From: Dactylosporangium sp040689395
GTDB taxonomy: Bacteria > Actinomycetota > Actinomycetes > Mycobacteriales > Micromonosporaceae
NCBI RefSeq assembly: GCF_040689395.1
Contig: NZ_JBFAZX010000002.1
Coordinates: 372,001-436,000 of the forward strand
Length of the DNA stretch: 64,000 bases
Direction of reading: 5' to 3'
A program made the position numbers and the translations under genes. This document shows positions 1-9,252 of this stretch, one piece after another; the stretch's first letter is position 1, and the number at the start of each line of letters is the position of its first letter. Below the pieces are notes generated by a model, which did no database searches, was not told where the DNA came from, and was given only the letters and a program-made list of their open reading frames with translations.

Positions 1-359
1 ATCAGACACGGCATCCCGGCAGCCGCGCCGCCAACCTCGCCTGGCTGGTGCGGCCGGCTCCGTTCCGGCGCAGGCGGCTGACCGAGATTCCGGTGCTGTC
101 GCCCCTGGACGTCGACTTCCTGAGCGCTCGCGTCGACCCCGCGCGGCCGTCGCCACAGAGCCAGGTCGACCACATGGTGCGGAGCCTCTGCCGTCTCTTC
201 GACGAGGCCCGGGAGCACTTCAACCTCAACTTCCACGACTGGATCATCGGCACGTCGAACCGCATCGAGGTGCTCGACCGGACTGTCGCCTACATCGCCG
301 CCAGTGGCCGCGCCCGGTGGGTGCTGGCCCGCGAAGGATCGACCCCGCGCCGTGCCTAG
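1..359 (+). CDS. C-terminal part of a polysaccharide deacetylase-like protein (5' end outside window)
   Basis: The reading frame is open from the window edge to a TAG at 357-359, giving about 118 residues of a C-terminus. The segment contains a LNFHDWIIGTSNRIEVLD stretch followed by a helix ending ARWVLA. That pattern resembles the last strand and helix of NodB-type polysaccharide deacetylases, which deacetylate N-acetylated glycans outside the membrane. The catalytic motifs would lie upstream and cannot be seen. The next gene, a flippase, most likely starts at GTG 352 inside this stop, so the two are translationally coupled. This places the gene at the front half of the polysaccharide operon. 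The family call is by resemblance and remains uncertain. Confidence 0.5.
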   Translation, partial: QTRHPGSRAANLAWLVRPAPFRRRRLTEIPVLSPLDVDFLSARVDPARPSPQSQVDHMVRSLCRLFDEAREHFNLNFHDWIIGTSNRIEVLDRTVAYIAASGRARWVLAREGSTPRRA

Positions 360-1836
360 TCTCACCCGGCAACGCTCGGCCGCGGCCAGTGGGATCGTTC
401 TCGTGCTGCGGTTCGGGGCCGGTGCCGTCCTCAACTACGGCCTCGGCGTCGTCCTGGCCTGGATGCTGACACCGTCGCAGTTCGGTTCCGTCAGCGTGCT
501 GCAGAACGTGCAATTCCTCTGCTCCGCGCTGCTGTCCGCCGGTTTCCCCTGGGCACTCACGGGCATCATCGCGCAGGCGGACGCCCGGCTCGGCGTCGAC
601 GCGGCGTATCGGGCCGCTCTGGTCGGCAATCTCGGCGTCGGCGCCCTGCTCGCCCTCATCTTCGTGGGTGCGCAGATCGCTCGCGGCGTGGTGCCCGGCG
701 CCTCCGTCGCGACGGTCGCGGTGATAGCGGCGACGATCGCGATGACCGCGGTGAGCACGACTCTGCAGGGAGGGTTGCACGGCGAGCGGCGCTTCGACGG
801 CCTGGGCTTCATGCAGACGACGGGCATCGGCGTGAAGGTCGCGTTGACGCTGATGCTCGTGAGCCTGGTGCAGTTGCGGATCGGCGGGGCCGCCATCGGA
901 TTCCTGGGTGGTGCGGTCGTGGCGACGGCTGTCGGTGTCTGGGCCCTGCGGGACCAGCTGCCCCGACCCGGCCCGATGGCCTGGCGCGCCACCACATCGC
1001 GAGCACTGTCGATGGCCATCGCCACCTCCGCGGTCAGCCTGATCCTGACAACCGATGTCGTGGCCCTGAGCCTCATCGGCCAGCGGCATGGCGTCAGCGC
1101 GGGGGACATCGCGGTCTACCAGGCGGCGGCGGTCCTCGCGCGGGCGCCGTACTTCGCGGCCGAGGCCCTCAGCAGTGCCGTGTTTCCGTTCATCGCGAAG
1201 GCGGAGACCGCGGCCTCGGTGAGATCCTGGTTTCTCGCCGCCTTCCGATGGGTGCCCCTCGCGCTGGTGCCCTTGCAGTTGATCCTGCTGGTCACCCCGG
1301 AAACCGCGTTGGCGTTGTTCTTTCCCGCGTCGTACGAACGCGGCGCCGACCTCCTGCGCATCCTTGCCGTCGGCACCCTGGGCCTGCTGAGCGCCGAGAT
1401 GCTGCTCAAGACGCTGTACGCGCGTGGCCTGACGGCGTCGTTGGCACGGCGGGTCCCCATCGCGCTGGCGGTCCAGGCCGTCGCCCTCGGCGTCGCCGTG
1501 CCCCGGTGGGGAACCGTGGGTGCCGCGGTCGCGTTCGCCGTGGGGAGTTGGACCGGGGCGATCGTGCTCGGCCACCTCTTCGTCAGCCACTACGGCGCGT
1601 CCTGGCCGAGCCGGAGGCTCGCCATGCGCTACCCGCTGGCCCTCGTGCCGCTGGTGATAATGCTCGCGGCGGCCGATGTCGTGCCGGAGCTGCCCGCCCT
1701 GGCGGTGATCGTGGTCGGCCTCGCCCTCTATGCGGTCACCGCCGTCCGGGCTCGACTCGTGCGGGACGAGGATGTGACCCGCGTCTTGACGTTCCTGCGG
1801 CGGTTGCGACCGAAGCGAGGGGCCGCCCAGGCGTGA
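352..1836 (+). CDS. Wzx-type polysaccharide flippase (MOP superfamily)
   Basis: A 494-residue integral membrane protein with about 12-14 hydrophobic helices separated by short loops, first helix around residues 15-40. Length and layout match oligosaccharide flippases of the MATE/MOP superfamily, which move lipid-linked glycan units across the cytoplasmic membrane. I take GTG 352, which overlaps the previous stop by 8 bases. An in-frame GTG at 304 is also possible and would add 16 residues. The downstream gene starts inside this stop codon. The setting among four glycosyltransferases supports a role in export of a surface or exopolysaccharide rather than drug efflux. No regulatory site is visible because the gene is internal to the operon. 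Confidence 0.8.
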   Translation: MPSLTRQRSAAASGIVLVLRFGAGAVLNYGLGVVLAWMLTPSQFGSVSVLQNVQFLCSALLSAGFPWALTGIIAQADARLGVDAAYRAALVGNLGVGALLALIFVGAQIARGVVPGASVATVAVIAATIAMTAVSTTLQGGLHGERRFDGLGFMQTTGIGVKVALTLMLVSLVQLRIGGAAIGFLGGAVVATAVGVWALRDQLPRPGPMAWRATTSRALSMAIATSAVSLILTTDVVALSLIGQRHGVSAGDIAVYQAAAVLARAPYFAAEALSSAVFPFIAKAETAASVRSWFLAAFRWVPLALVPLQLILLVTPETALALFFPASYERGADLLRILAVGTLGLLSAEMLLKTLYARGLTASLARRVPIALAVQAVALGVAVPRWGTVGAAVAFAVGSWTGAIVLGHLFVSHYGASWPSRRLAMRYPLALVPLVIMLAAADVVPELPALAVIVVGLALYAVTAVRARLVRDEDVTRVLTFLRRLRPKRGAAQA

Positions 1837-3218
1837 ACGAGCGAGTGCTGAGAATGCGGTGGATCGCCTACGCGTCCATCGCGACCGTGCTGCTGGGCTA
1901 CGGCCTGTTCGGGCACGCCGCGGGCACCGGTGTCACCACCGTGGATCTCGAGGCGGAGTCGATGCGGGTGACGTCCGGCGCGGCCGGCACCTATCGCGAT
2001 CCGGCCGCCTCCGGCGGAAGGGCTCTGCAGATGTGGACGGACGCGACCGCGAGCGCGGAACTCACCGCGCCGGCGAGGGCCCGGCTCGTCGTACGCGCTC
2101 GCGGCGACCAGTGCTCCGGCGCTCCGGCCATGCGGGTACAGGTGGACGATCAGCTCGTCGAGACGGTCCAGGTGCGCGCGTCCTCCTGGGCCGACTACGT
2201 CATCACCGGCGCCTGGGGAGCGGGTACGCACACGCTGACCCTGAGCTTCGCGAACGACCTCGTCACCGACGCGTGCGATCGCAACCTCCACCTCGACCGC
2301 GCCGTCTTCGATGCGTCGATCCCGGCCTCGTCGCCGCGGCCACAGCCTCGGGTGCTCTGGGGCCTGGGTCCCGGGATCGCGGACGCCGTCGCGGCCCCGG
2401 TCTACCGCGATGCCGGCATGGGGATGGTCACGACGTGGTACAACGGCCCCGACGATCTGGCGTGGATCAGCGGATACGCCCGGCCGTCGACGATCTCCGA
2501 TCTCTACGGGTCCGGCAAGGCGATCGAGCTGGTGGTGTGGCTCGCGGACCACCCGCAGTACGCGGTCGGTGAGCAGTTTCAGCGCGACATCGAAGTCGTC
2601 ACCTCTGCGTTGAAGGGCAGCGGTCCGCACTACGGACCGCTCTACGTCGTCCTCTTCACCGAGTGGGAGACCTACTCATCCGAGCCCGGATACCCCGAGC
2701 GGCTGAAGGCGGCGTACCTCAAGGCGGCAGCGGCCATCCGCGCCCAATACGCCGGCGCACGCGTCGCACTCGGCTTCGGCGGCTACCTGTGGGACAGTCG
2801 GGGCGACCGCGACCTGTCGTTCTGGTCCGACGCGATCGCCGCGAGCGACTTCACCTCGGTCCAGCAGATGCAGGCCTGCGACAACGAGCACGACGGGCAG
2901 AGCGCGCTGGTCCCCCAGATCCAGACTTCGGTGCGACAGCTGGGCTCATACGGCAAACCCGTGATGATTTCGCATTTCAAGCTGTGGGGCGGCCCTGAAT
3001 GCCAGGTGCGCGCGTTCGACAAGTTCACCAAGACGATGTTGAACGATTCCTCGATGGCGGAGTTGACGAGCGACGGACTATTCGCGTGGAATTTCATGCC
3101 GGATCACTATCTCAACGACCCGGGCCCGGTCCGCGATTCCTCGACAGCCCTTATCAGCACGTACTCGGCATCGCTTCCGCCGTCGCCACACATTCCGACG
3201 GCCGGTGTGCCCGGCTAG
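1833..3218 (+). CDS. Exported protein: CBM-like domain plus glycoside hydrolase-like barrel
   Basis: The GTG at 1833 overlaps the flippase stop (GTGA), giving 461 residues. An N-terminal hydrophobic segment (about residues 8-25) looks like a signal peptide or anchor. Residues about 30-150 form a beta-rich module beginning DLEAESM, like the calcium-dependent xylan-binding/CBM60-type domains seen in secreted enzymes. From about residue 165 the sequence has an alternating strand/helix pattern typical of TIM-barrel glycosidases, with acidic residues after strands (for example LFTEWETY and the QMQACDNEHDG region). I cannot assign a GH family. Inside a polysaccharide biosynthesis operon it may trim or release the polymer outside the cell. 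Function is inferred from architecture and context only. Confidence 0.6.
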   Translation: MNERVLRMRWIAYASIATVLLGYGLFGHAAGTGVTTVDLEAESMRVTSGAAGTYRDPAASGGRALQMWTDATASAELTAPARARLVVRARGDQCSGAPAMRVQVDDQLVETVQVRASSWADYVITGAWGAGTHTLTLSFANDLVTDACDRNLHLDRAVFDASIPASSPRPQPRVLWGLGPGIADAVAAPVYRDAGMGMVTTWYNGPDDLAWISGYARPSTISDLYGSGKAIELVVWLADHPQYAVGEQFQRDIEVVTSALKGSGPHYGPLYVVLFTEWETYSSEPGYPERLKAAYLKAAAAIRAQYAGARVALGFGGYLWDSRGDRDLSFWSDAIAASDFTSVQQMQACDNEHDGQSALVPQIQTSVRQLGSYGKPVMISHFKLWGGPECQVRAFDKFTKTMLNDSSMAELTSDGLFAWNFMPDHYLNDPGPVRDSSTALISTYSASLPPSPHIPTAGVPG

Positions 3219-3428
3219 CACACATCAACGAATTCGGCGCGGACTCGTCCGATCCCCCGCAGGTGGGTACAGGGGGTGTTAGGGTCGATGACATAGCCAC
3301 TGCACGGCGCGTCGACCCTGCTCGGATACGGGGTCACGGCAGGAGCCGGCAGCAACGGATTCGTCCAATACTTCGGCTGCCGAAAGCCGAATCCATCAAT
3401 CAACTTCCGCACAGGTGAGGCTCTGAAA

Positions 3429-4298
3429 TTGCGCCTGCAGCAACGGGGAAGCCAAGAAAATTCCGGACGTTCTTTCAACGACAGCGGCGGCGGATCGCTC
3501 ATTTCCGACGTCGCACGACCCGCGGTGGACCTCGAGGTGGTCATCCCGGCGTACAACGAGGAGGCCCGCATCGGCGAGACGCTGCGGGACCTGGCGCGCA
3601 GCACGGCTCGGCTGCCGTGGAGCGTCGGCGTCGTGGTCGTCGACAACGGCAGCACGGATCGGACCGCGGACGTCGCCGACCACGCCAACAGCGGTCTGCG
3701 GGTCCACGTGATCGGCTGCTCCCGCCAGGGAAAGGGGGCCGCCGTCCGGCGCGGAATCCTGACCTCGCGAGCGCGGTGGGTCGGGTTCTGCGACGCCGAC
3801 TCGTCGACACCGGCCGACCTGATCCCAGGCGTCGTCGAACTCCTGTCCGCCGGTCACCGGATCGTCGTCGGATCCAGGTACTGCAGCGGCGGCCGGCTGC
3901 TGGTCCGCCAGCCCCTGATCCGGCGCGTGGGCAGCATCGGATTCCGGTCGCTGAGCCGGGGCATGGTCGGCGACCTGTCCGACACGCAGTGCGGCTTCAA
4001 GTTCTTCGAAGCGACGCTCGCCCGGCAACTCTTCATGCAATCGCGTCTGTCAGGCTTCGCGTTCGACCTCGAATTGCTTGCCCTCGCGCACCGGTCGAAC
4101 ATTCCGATCACCGAACTGCCGGTCGACTGGACGGAGCGCGGCGGCTCGACCTTACGTCTTGTCAGGGACGGAGCCCGGGCCTATCTGGAATTGATCAGTC
4201 TCCGCATGCTGAGGACCGGCCCCGGCGACCCGCTGGCGCTGCGGCCCGCGATCATCGCCCAGGCCCGGGACCGCGAACGGATGCTGCTCGAAACATAG
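3429..4298 (+). CDS. GT2 glycosyltransferase, dolichyl-phosphate glucosyltransferase-like
   Basis: 289 residues. The TTG at 3429 follows an AGGTGAGG ribosome site. It has the GT-A fold pattern: VVIPAYNEE near residue 37, VVDNGSTDRT near 73, a DAD metal-binding motif in FCDADSS near 120, then GSRY and a TQCGFKFF segment typical of the DPG/DPM synthase branch. These enzymes load a sugar from a nucleotide donor onto a polyprenyl phosphate at the inner membrane face. The product would serve a GT-C enzyme such as the one encoded three genes later (5737). A 210-base gap precedes it, so it may have its own promoter. The acceptor and sugar cannot be read from sequence. Confidence 0.85.
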   Translation: MRLQQRGSQENSGRSFNDSGGGSLISDVARPAVDLEVVIPAYNEEARIGETLRDLARSTARLPWSVGVVVVDNGSTDRTADVADHANSGLRVHVIGCSRQGKGAAVRRGILTSRARWVGFCDADSSTPADLIPGVVELLSAGHRIVVGSRYCSGGRLLVRQPLIRRVGSIGFRSLSRGMVGDLSDTQCGFKFFEATLARQLFMQSRLSGFAFDLELLALAHRSNIPITELPVDWTERGGSTLRLVRDGARAYLELISLRMLRTGPGDPLALRPAIIAQARDRERMLLET

Positions 4299-4348
4299 TT
4301 CTCGTTCGCTGACAGAAACTCGTTCATCCGATCCAGGGAGGAGACGCG

Positions 4349-5740
4349 GTGACGGTTCAGCACGTCGCTGTGCTCAATTGGCGGGACAGGAGTCACCCGC
4401 GCGCCGGCGGCGCCGAACTTTACTGCGAGCAGGTCGCCCAACACCTTGTGCGGCAGGGCGTGGCGGTCACATACCTGACGGCCCGTGTATCCGGTCGCCC
4501 GGCCCTCGAGGAGCGACAAGGCTTTCGCATCGTCCGTATGGGGGGAACGTTCACGGTCTACGTCGCGGTGCTGGTGTGGCTGTGGCGGCACCGCAAGCAC
4601 ATCGACGGCGTCGTCGATTCCCAGAACGGGATTCCGTTCTTCGCCCCGCTCGCCGTGGGGCGGCGGGTCCCGGTCGTTCTGTTGATCCACCACGTCCACC
4701 AGCGGCAGTTCGCGGAGTACTTCGGCTGGCCGATGCGGTGGATCGGCCGCTGGCTGGAGAAGACCGCCACGGGACGGGTATACGGCCACCGGGCGATCGC
4801 GACCGTCTCGCCGTCCTCCCGCAACGCGATTCGTCGGGAGCTCGGGCTCAAGGGAAAGGTCTTCATCGTCCCGTGCGGGATGGACCGCCCCGACGTGCCG
4901 GATGTCGTATCCCGGGCGACCCGGCCGCGCATCGTCTGCGTCAGTCGCCTCGTGCCGCACAAACGGATGGACCTCGTCCTCGAGGCCGTCGCCAAGGCCA
5001 GGACCGCGGTGGGCGACCTGGAACTGCACCTGGTCGGCGACGGCCCCGAGCTCGACGGCATTCGCACGCATGTCACGCGGCTCGGGCTCGAAGCATCCGT
5101 CGTGGTCCACGGACGCGTCACCGACGCCGAGCGGACCGCGATCCTGCGCACGGCGTGGATCACCGTCAGCGCGTCCACCGGCGAAGGATGGGGCCTGAGC
5201 ATCCTGGAGGCGGCCGCGCTCGGCGTGCCGGCGGTGGCACTGCGGGTGGCCGGGGTGCAGGACGCGGTCCTCGACGGCCGGACCGGCGTGCTGATCGACG
5301 AGGAGTCCCAGCTCGCCGACGCGATCGTCGGCCTCATCGAGCGCCTCGGCGATACCTCGGAAGCGACGGCATGGGCATCGAGGGCCCGGGCCTGGTCCGC
5401 GCAGTTCACCTGGGAGCGGACCGCGCAGCGGATCCGGCTCGTGCTGGAGGCCGAAGCGGACCGGGTCGGGCTGCGCGGGCCCGACCACCGGGCGGCGGGT
5501 GACGTCGTGACGGTCGTCGAGCTGAGCGGAGCGGCACTGCCCGACGCCAAGGATCTGCGAATGCGGTGCCGGCATACCGACACCTGGTCGGCACGCGGCG
5601 ACCGGATCGTCGGACTCATCCACGGCGCCGACGAGGTCGACGCGCTCACCGTGCTGCAACGCGCCGGGGTGCGCCCGAGCGCGCAACTCTGCGTCCGCCT
5701 CAGGGTCGGCCGGCCGCACGACCTGCTGGAGTACGCGTGA
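4349..5740 (+). CDS. GT4 family glycosyltransferase with C-terminal extension
   Basis: 463 residues. GTG 4349 lies 7 bases after GGAGGAG. The N-terminal Rossmann domain has the HPRAGGAELYCEQVA motif of GT4 enzymes (PimA/WcaL group). The C-terminal Rossmann domain (residues about 185-360) carries VSRLVPHKRMD, VGDGPEL and the EGWGLSILEAAALGVPAVA donor-binding stretch with its conserved glutamates. About 90 further residues (from about 370) are not part of the usual GT4 fold and look like a small separate domain. The enzyme likely adds a sugar to the lipid-linked repeat unit in the cytoplasm. Its stop overlaps the next start (GTGA). Retaining chemistry is expected for the family; the substrate is unknown. 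Confidence 0.85.
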   Translation: MTVQHVAVLNWRDRSHPRAGGAELYCEQVAQHLVRQGVAVTYLTARVSGRPALEERQGFRIVRMGGTFTVYVAVLVWLWRHRKHIDGVVDSQNGIPFFAPLAVGRRVPVVLLIHHVHQRQFAEYFGWPMRWIGRWLEKTATGRVYGHRAIATVSPSSRNAIRRELGLKGKVFIVPCGMDRPDVPDVVSRATRPRIVCVSRLVPHKRMDLVLEAVAKARTAVGDLELHLVGDGPELDGIRTHVTRLGLEASVVVHGRVTDAERTAILRTAWITVSASTGEGWGLSILEAAALGVPAVALRVAGVQDAVLDGRTGVLIDEESQLADAIVGLIERLGDTSEATAWASRARAWSAQFTWERTAQRIRLVLEAEADRVGLRGPDHRAAGDVVTVVELSGAALPDAKDLRMRCRHTDTWSARGDRIVGLIHGADEVDALTVLQRAGVRPSAQLCVRLRVGRPHDLLEYA

Positions 5741-7296
5741 GCAACGCCACGGTACAAGAAGCGCCGCCGCTCCCTCGTGGATCCTCCGCCGAGCGGCTCG
5801 GGACGTCAGCGGCACCGGTGGACCCGCAGCGCCGGGGGAAACCCCGATCGCTGCGGGTTCCGGCGGCGCTGGCCGTCATCGTCGCGGTCGGTGCACTGCT
5901 GCGCGTGGTTCCGCTGCGCAGCGTCTGGCTCGACGAGGCGATCAGCATCGAACAGGCACGCCTGCCCTATCTCAGCATGCTGCACGTCCTGCGCTCGGGC
6001 GACGTCCATCCGCCGCTGTGGGGAAGCGTTCTCTGGCTGGATGTCCGCCTGTTCGGGGAGGGTCCGCTCGCGGTCCGCATTCCCTCCCTGATCGTCGGCA
6101 CCCTCTGCATTCCGTTGGTGTACCTGGTCGCCCGTGAGCTCTACGACCAGCGCGCGGGCGTCGCGGCGGCACTGCTCACCGCGGTGTCTCCCATCGCCGT
6201 CTGGTACTCCGCGGAAGCGCGGATGTACGCGTTCTACATCTTCTGGTCGCTCCTGGCCGTGCTCGGACAGACACGGGCGCTCAAGCGTGGAGGGTGGCTG
6301 GACTGGGGCCTGTTCGCGGTCGCCTCAGCCGGGCTCGTCTACACCCACTACTTCTCGCTGCTGCAGCTGTGCACACAGCACCTGCTGTTCGCCGCCATCG
6401 TGATCAGGCGCGGGCTCAAGCGGAACCGGACGGCCGGCAGACTGCTCGTCGGGTGGTTGTCGGCGACCGCGGTGGCGCTCGCACTGCTGCTGCCGCTGGT
6501 TCCCTACGCGGCGGATCAGGTCGGGGACTTCGTGGGGTCCAGCGCCGGCGCGTCCGCGAGCAACGCCGCGCCCGGCGGCGACGGTCAGCGCTTCCTCTCC
6601 CTGTACGTGATCCTGGCCAACCTCGTCTGGGCGATGTGGGGCTACCACTCCGACGCCGCAATGCAGGGGTTGGTCGCGCTGTGGCCGGTCGGCATGCTCG
6701 TCGTCCTGCTCCTGCTCGGCAGGGGACGCTCCCGCTCCACGGTGTTGCTGGTGTCGATCGTCATCGTTCCCCTCGCACTCGCCTACCTGCTCGGCACGAA
6801 GCAGCGGACCTTCTTCGAGCTCCGGTACTTCATCTCGGTGCTGCCGCCGCTGCTCATCCTCACCGCCCGCGCGGCGACCGGCTGGCTGCGAACCAAGACC
6901 GCGAGGGCGACGGCGGTCGCCGCGATCGCGCTGAGCATGCTCGTCGGCCTCGGGGACCAGCAACTGAACCCGTCCAATCCGAGGCTCTACGACTACAACG
7001 GAGCCTTTCGTCTCGTGAACGAGGAAGCCCGCGCCGGTGACGTCATCCTGTTCGCCCCCGGCTACCTCGAGGGGCTGGTGAGCTACTACCACCCCGCCGT
7101 CACCGCCGTGCCGATCAGGGGCGGCGTCCCGCTGCCGGCGCAGCACGGTGGCCGCACGTTCCTCATGGCCAGTTATCTCGACAACCCGGACAACGCGAGC
7201 CTGGTGGGCCAGGCACTGGCACAACTCGACCATGAAGGGCGGACCGTGCGGCGGCTGGAGCACCGGGAGAACGTCACCATCTGGATTCTGCAATGA
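5737..7296 (+). CDS. GT-C (GT39-like) membrane glycosyltransferase
   Basis: 519 residues from GTG 5737, overlapping the previous stop by 4 bases. A basic, disordered leader of about 45 residues precedes a first transmembrane helix. A VWLDEAISIEQ motif follows in the first extracytoplasmic loop, then HPPLW. The LDEA...HPPL arrangement is the signature of ArnT/PMT-type GT-C enzymes, in which the acidic residue is catalytic. Roughly ten to twelve helices follow, with a soluble C-terminal tail. These enzymes use polyprenyl-phosphate sugars as donors outside the membrane, so the DPG-like enzyme at 3429 is a natural supplier. The downstream gene starts at ATG 7293 within the stop. Confidence 0.8.
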   Translation: MSNATVQEAPPLPRGSSAERLGTSAAPVDPQRRGKPRSLRVPAALAVIVAVGALLRVVPLRSVWLDEAISIEQARLPYLSMLHVLRSGDVHPPLWGSVLWLDVRLFGEGPLAVRIPSLIVGTLCIPLVYLVARELYDQRAGVAAALLTAVSPIAVWYSAEARMYAFYIFWSLLAVLGQTRALKRGGWLDWGLFAVASAGLVYTHYFSLLQLCTQHLLFAAIVIRRGLKRNRTAGRLLVGWLSATAVALALLLPLVPYAADQVGDFVGSSAGASASNAAPGGDGQRFLSLYVILANLVWAMWGYHSDAAMQGLVALWPVGMLVVLLLLGRGRSRSTVLLVSIVIVPLALAYLLGTKQRTFFELRYFISVLPPLLILTARAATGWLRTKTARATAVAAIALSMLVGLGDQQLNPSNPRLYDYNGAFRLVNEEARAGDVILFAPGYLEGLVSYYHPAVTAVPIRGGVPLPAQHGGRTFLMASYLDNPDNASLVGQALAQLDHEGRTVRRLEHRENVTIWILQ

Positions 7297-9026
7297 CCAT
7301 GACCATGACCAAGGGTGGAGCCGACCAGCGAGCCGACCCGAGAACCGCCGCGCCACGGTGGCAGCCCAGACGCGCCAGCCGGCGTGAGGCGACGGCGTTG
7401 CGGCTGCTCGTCATGCTGAGCCTGACGGCATCCGTGTGGTACTTCGGATGGTTGCTGCAGCCCGGCCGGGTGGGCGATCCGATCCTGTACTGGGTGCTGG
7501 TCCTGGCCGAGACGTTCAATCTCGTGCAGGCGCTGGGGTTCTGGTGGACCTGCGCGCACAATCGGGGGTCGCCGCGGTCCCCGATGCGCCGCTACCCGAA
7601 CGTGAACGTGGACGTGCTGATCCCCGTCTACAACGAGCCGGTGGAGATCATCGCGCCCGTCGTGGAGGCCGCGGTCCAGCTCAAGGGGGCACGACCCCGT
7701 GTGGCGATCCTCGACGACGGGAACAACCCCGAGGTGCGGGCCCTCGCGAAACGGCACGGGGCAAGGTATCTGCGCCGCGGGTCGAACCGGGGCGCGAAGG
7801 CCGGCAACCTCAACGACGCCCTGAAGCGCACACGCTCGCCGCTGGTGGCGGTCCTCGACTGCGACCACGTGCCCGGTCCGCGGTTCCTCGAAGCCACCGT
7901 CGGGCATTTCAGGAGACGCGATGTCGCGTTCGTGCAGTCGCCGCAGTACTACGCGAACGCGGCCGACAACGCGGTGGCGCAGGCCGCCTGGTCTCAGCAG
8001 GCGCTGTTCTTCGGCAGCATCGCCAACGGCAAGGCCGGGCTCGACTCGATGTTCTGCTGCGGCACCAACATCGTCTTCCGTCGCGTCGCGCTCGAGTCGG
8101 CGGGCGGCTTTCCCGAGGAGACGGTCACCGAGGACTTCGAGCTGTCCGTGCGGCTGCACGCGGACGGCTGGAAATCGGTGTACGTGCCCGAGGTGCTGGC
8201 CCAGGGACTGGGACCGGAGGACATGTCGTCGTACGTGAGCCAGCAGCTGCGCTGGTCCCGCGGATGCATATCGGCGATCCCGCTCGTGCTGCGCTCGCGG
8301 CTGCCGTGGCGACTGCGGCTGCAGTACCTGCTGTCCGCCTCGTACTTCCTGTACGGCTGGACCCTCCTCGTCTACATGCTGATGCCGTTGGCGCGGATCG
8401 CGTTCGGGTGGCAGCCGTTGGCGTCCGCGAGCGCGGCGGACTTCCTCGTCCACTTCGCGCCGTACTTTCTGCTCTCCATCGCCAGCGTCGCGGCGGCCGG
8501 GTTCGGCACGTACACCTACAACGCCTTCGCTTTGGCGGCGACGAGTTTCTGGATAGGCATCGTCTGCACGGTCCGCGCGCTGCTGCGGCGACCGGCGAGG
8601 TTCGTGGTGACGCCCAAGCGCGGAAGCAGCGGGTGGCAACCCGCCGCCGTCGCGCCCTCGCTCGTCGCGATCGGCGTGCTCCTCGCCGTGTCCGGGTGGG
8701 GACTGCTGCGAGATCCCACACCGGGAACCCTGAACGCCGTCGGCTTCGCGGTGGTACATTCCGCCATCCTGCTGCGGGGCGCCGCGCCCGCGCTCCGGCT
8801 GCTGCGACCGGAGGTCACCCCGGTTGAGACGGCGCCTGAGCCCCCCGGCGTCGCTGACCCGCAGCCGGCGCCCGCCGAGGCCCCGGCATCGCCCGAACCG
8901 TTGCCCGAGCCGTCGCCGAGGGCGGAGCGGACCGTCGAGGGGATCGCCAAACCCCGTGTGTCGCCGGACGGGCTGGTCCCGTCGGGTGACACGACGACAC
9001 CGAGCGAGACGAACGTCAGCGCCTGA
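7293..9026 (+). CDS. Cellulose synthase-like processive GT2 with membrane helices
   Basis: 577 residues. ATG 7293 overlaps the preceding stop, and the first codons are a tandem repeat (ATGACC three times, MTMTMT). Two N-terminal helices precede a GT-A domain with all processive signatures: DVLIPVYNEP, ILDDGNN, VLDCDH (DxD), TEDFELS (catalytic D) and QQLRWSRG (the Q-x-x-R-W site that holds the growing chain). Five or so C-terminal helices would form the export channel. The tail (about 70 residues) is rich in Pro, Ala and Glu and is disordered. No PilZ domain is seen, so c-di-GMP control as in BcsA is not expected. It probably polymerises a beta-glucan and exports it. Confidence 0.88.
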   Translation: MTMTMTKGGADQRADPRTAAPRWQPRRASRREATALRLLVMLSLTASVWYFGWLLQPGRVGDPILYWVLVLAETFNLVQALGFWWTCAHNRGSPRSPMRRYPNVNVDVLIPVYNEPVEIIAPVVEAAVQLKGARPRVAILDDGNNPEVRALAKRHGARYLRRGSNRGAKAGNLNDALKRTRSPLVAVLDCDHVPGPRFLEATVGHFRRRDVAFVQSPQYYANAADNAVAQAAWSQQALFFGSIANGKAGLDSMFCCGTNIVFRRVALESAGGFPEETVTEDFELSVRLHADGWKSVYVPEVLAQGLGPEDMSSYVSQQLRWSRGCISAIPLVLRSRLPWRLRLQYLLSASYFLYGWTLLVYMLMPLARIAFGWQPLASASAADFLVHFAPYFLLSIASVAAAGFGTYTYNAFALAATSFWIGIVCTVRALLRRPARFVVTPKRGSSGWQPAAVAPSLVAIGVLLAVSGWGLLRDPTPGTLNAVGFAVVHSAILLRGAAPALRLLRPEVTPVETAPEPPGVADPQPAPAEAPASPEPLPEPSPRAERTVEGIAKPRVSPDGLVPSGDTTTPSETNVSA

Positions 9027-9252
9027 GCGCCGGTGGGCGGCTACCGGGCCAGCCGGCCGCCCTCGGTCCCGTCGGGGCCGGATCGCGATTCTCCGGCCGC
9101 GCAGGTCGTTGTGCCACAGTTCCTCTCAGGTTCGGGAACGGGGTACAAACCGGACAGCACTCGCCGGTCCGACGGCGACCCGCGGCGCCCCAGCGTCACC
9201 CTCCCCCGCCGCATCATCCGACGGACACCGGGGGGACGAGCATCATGGAGGC

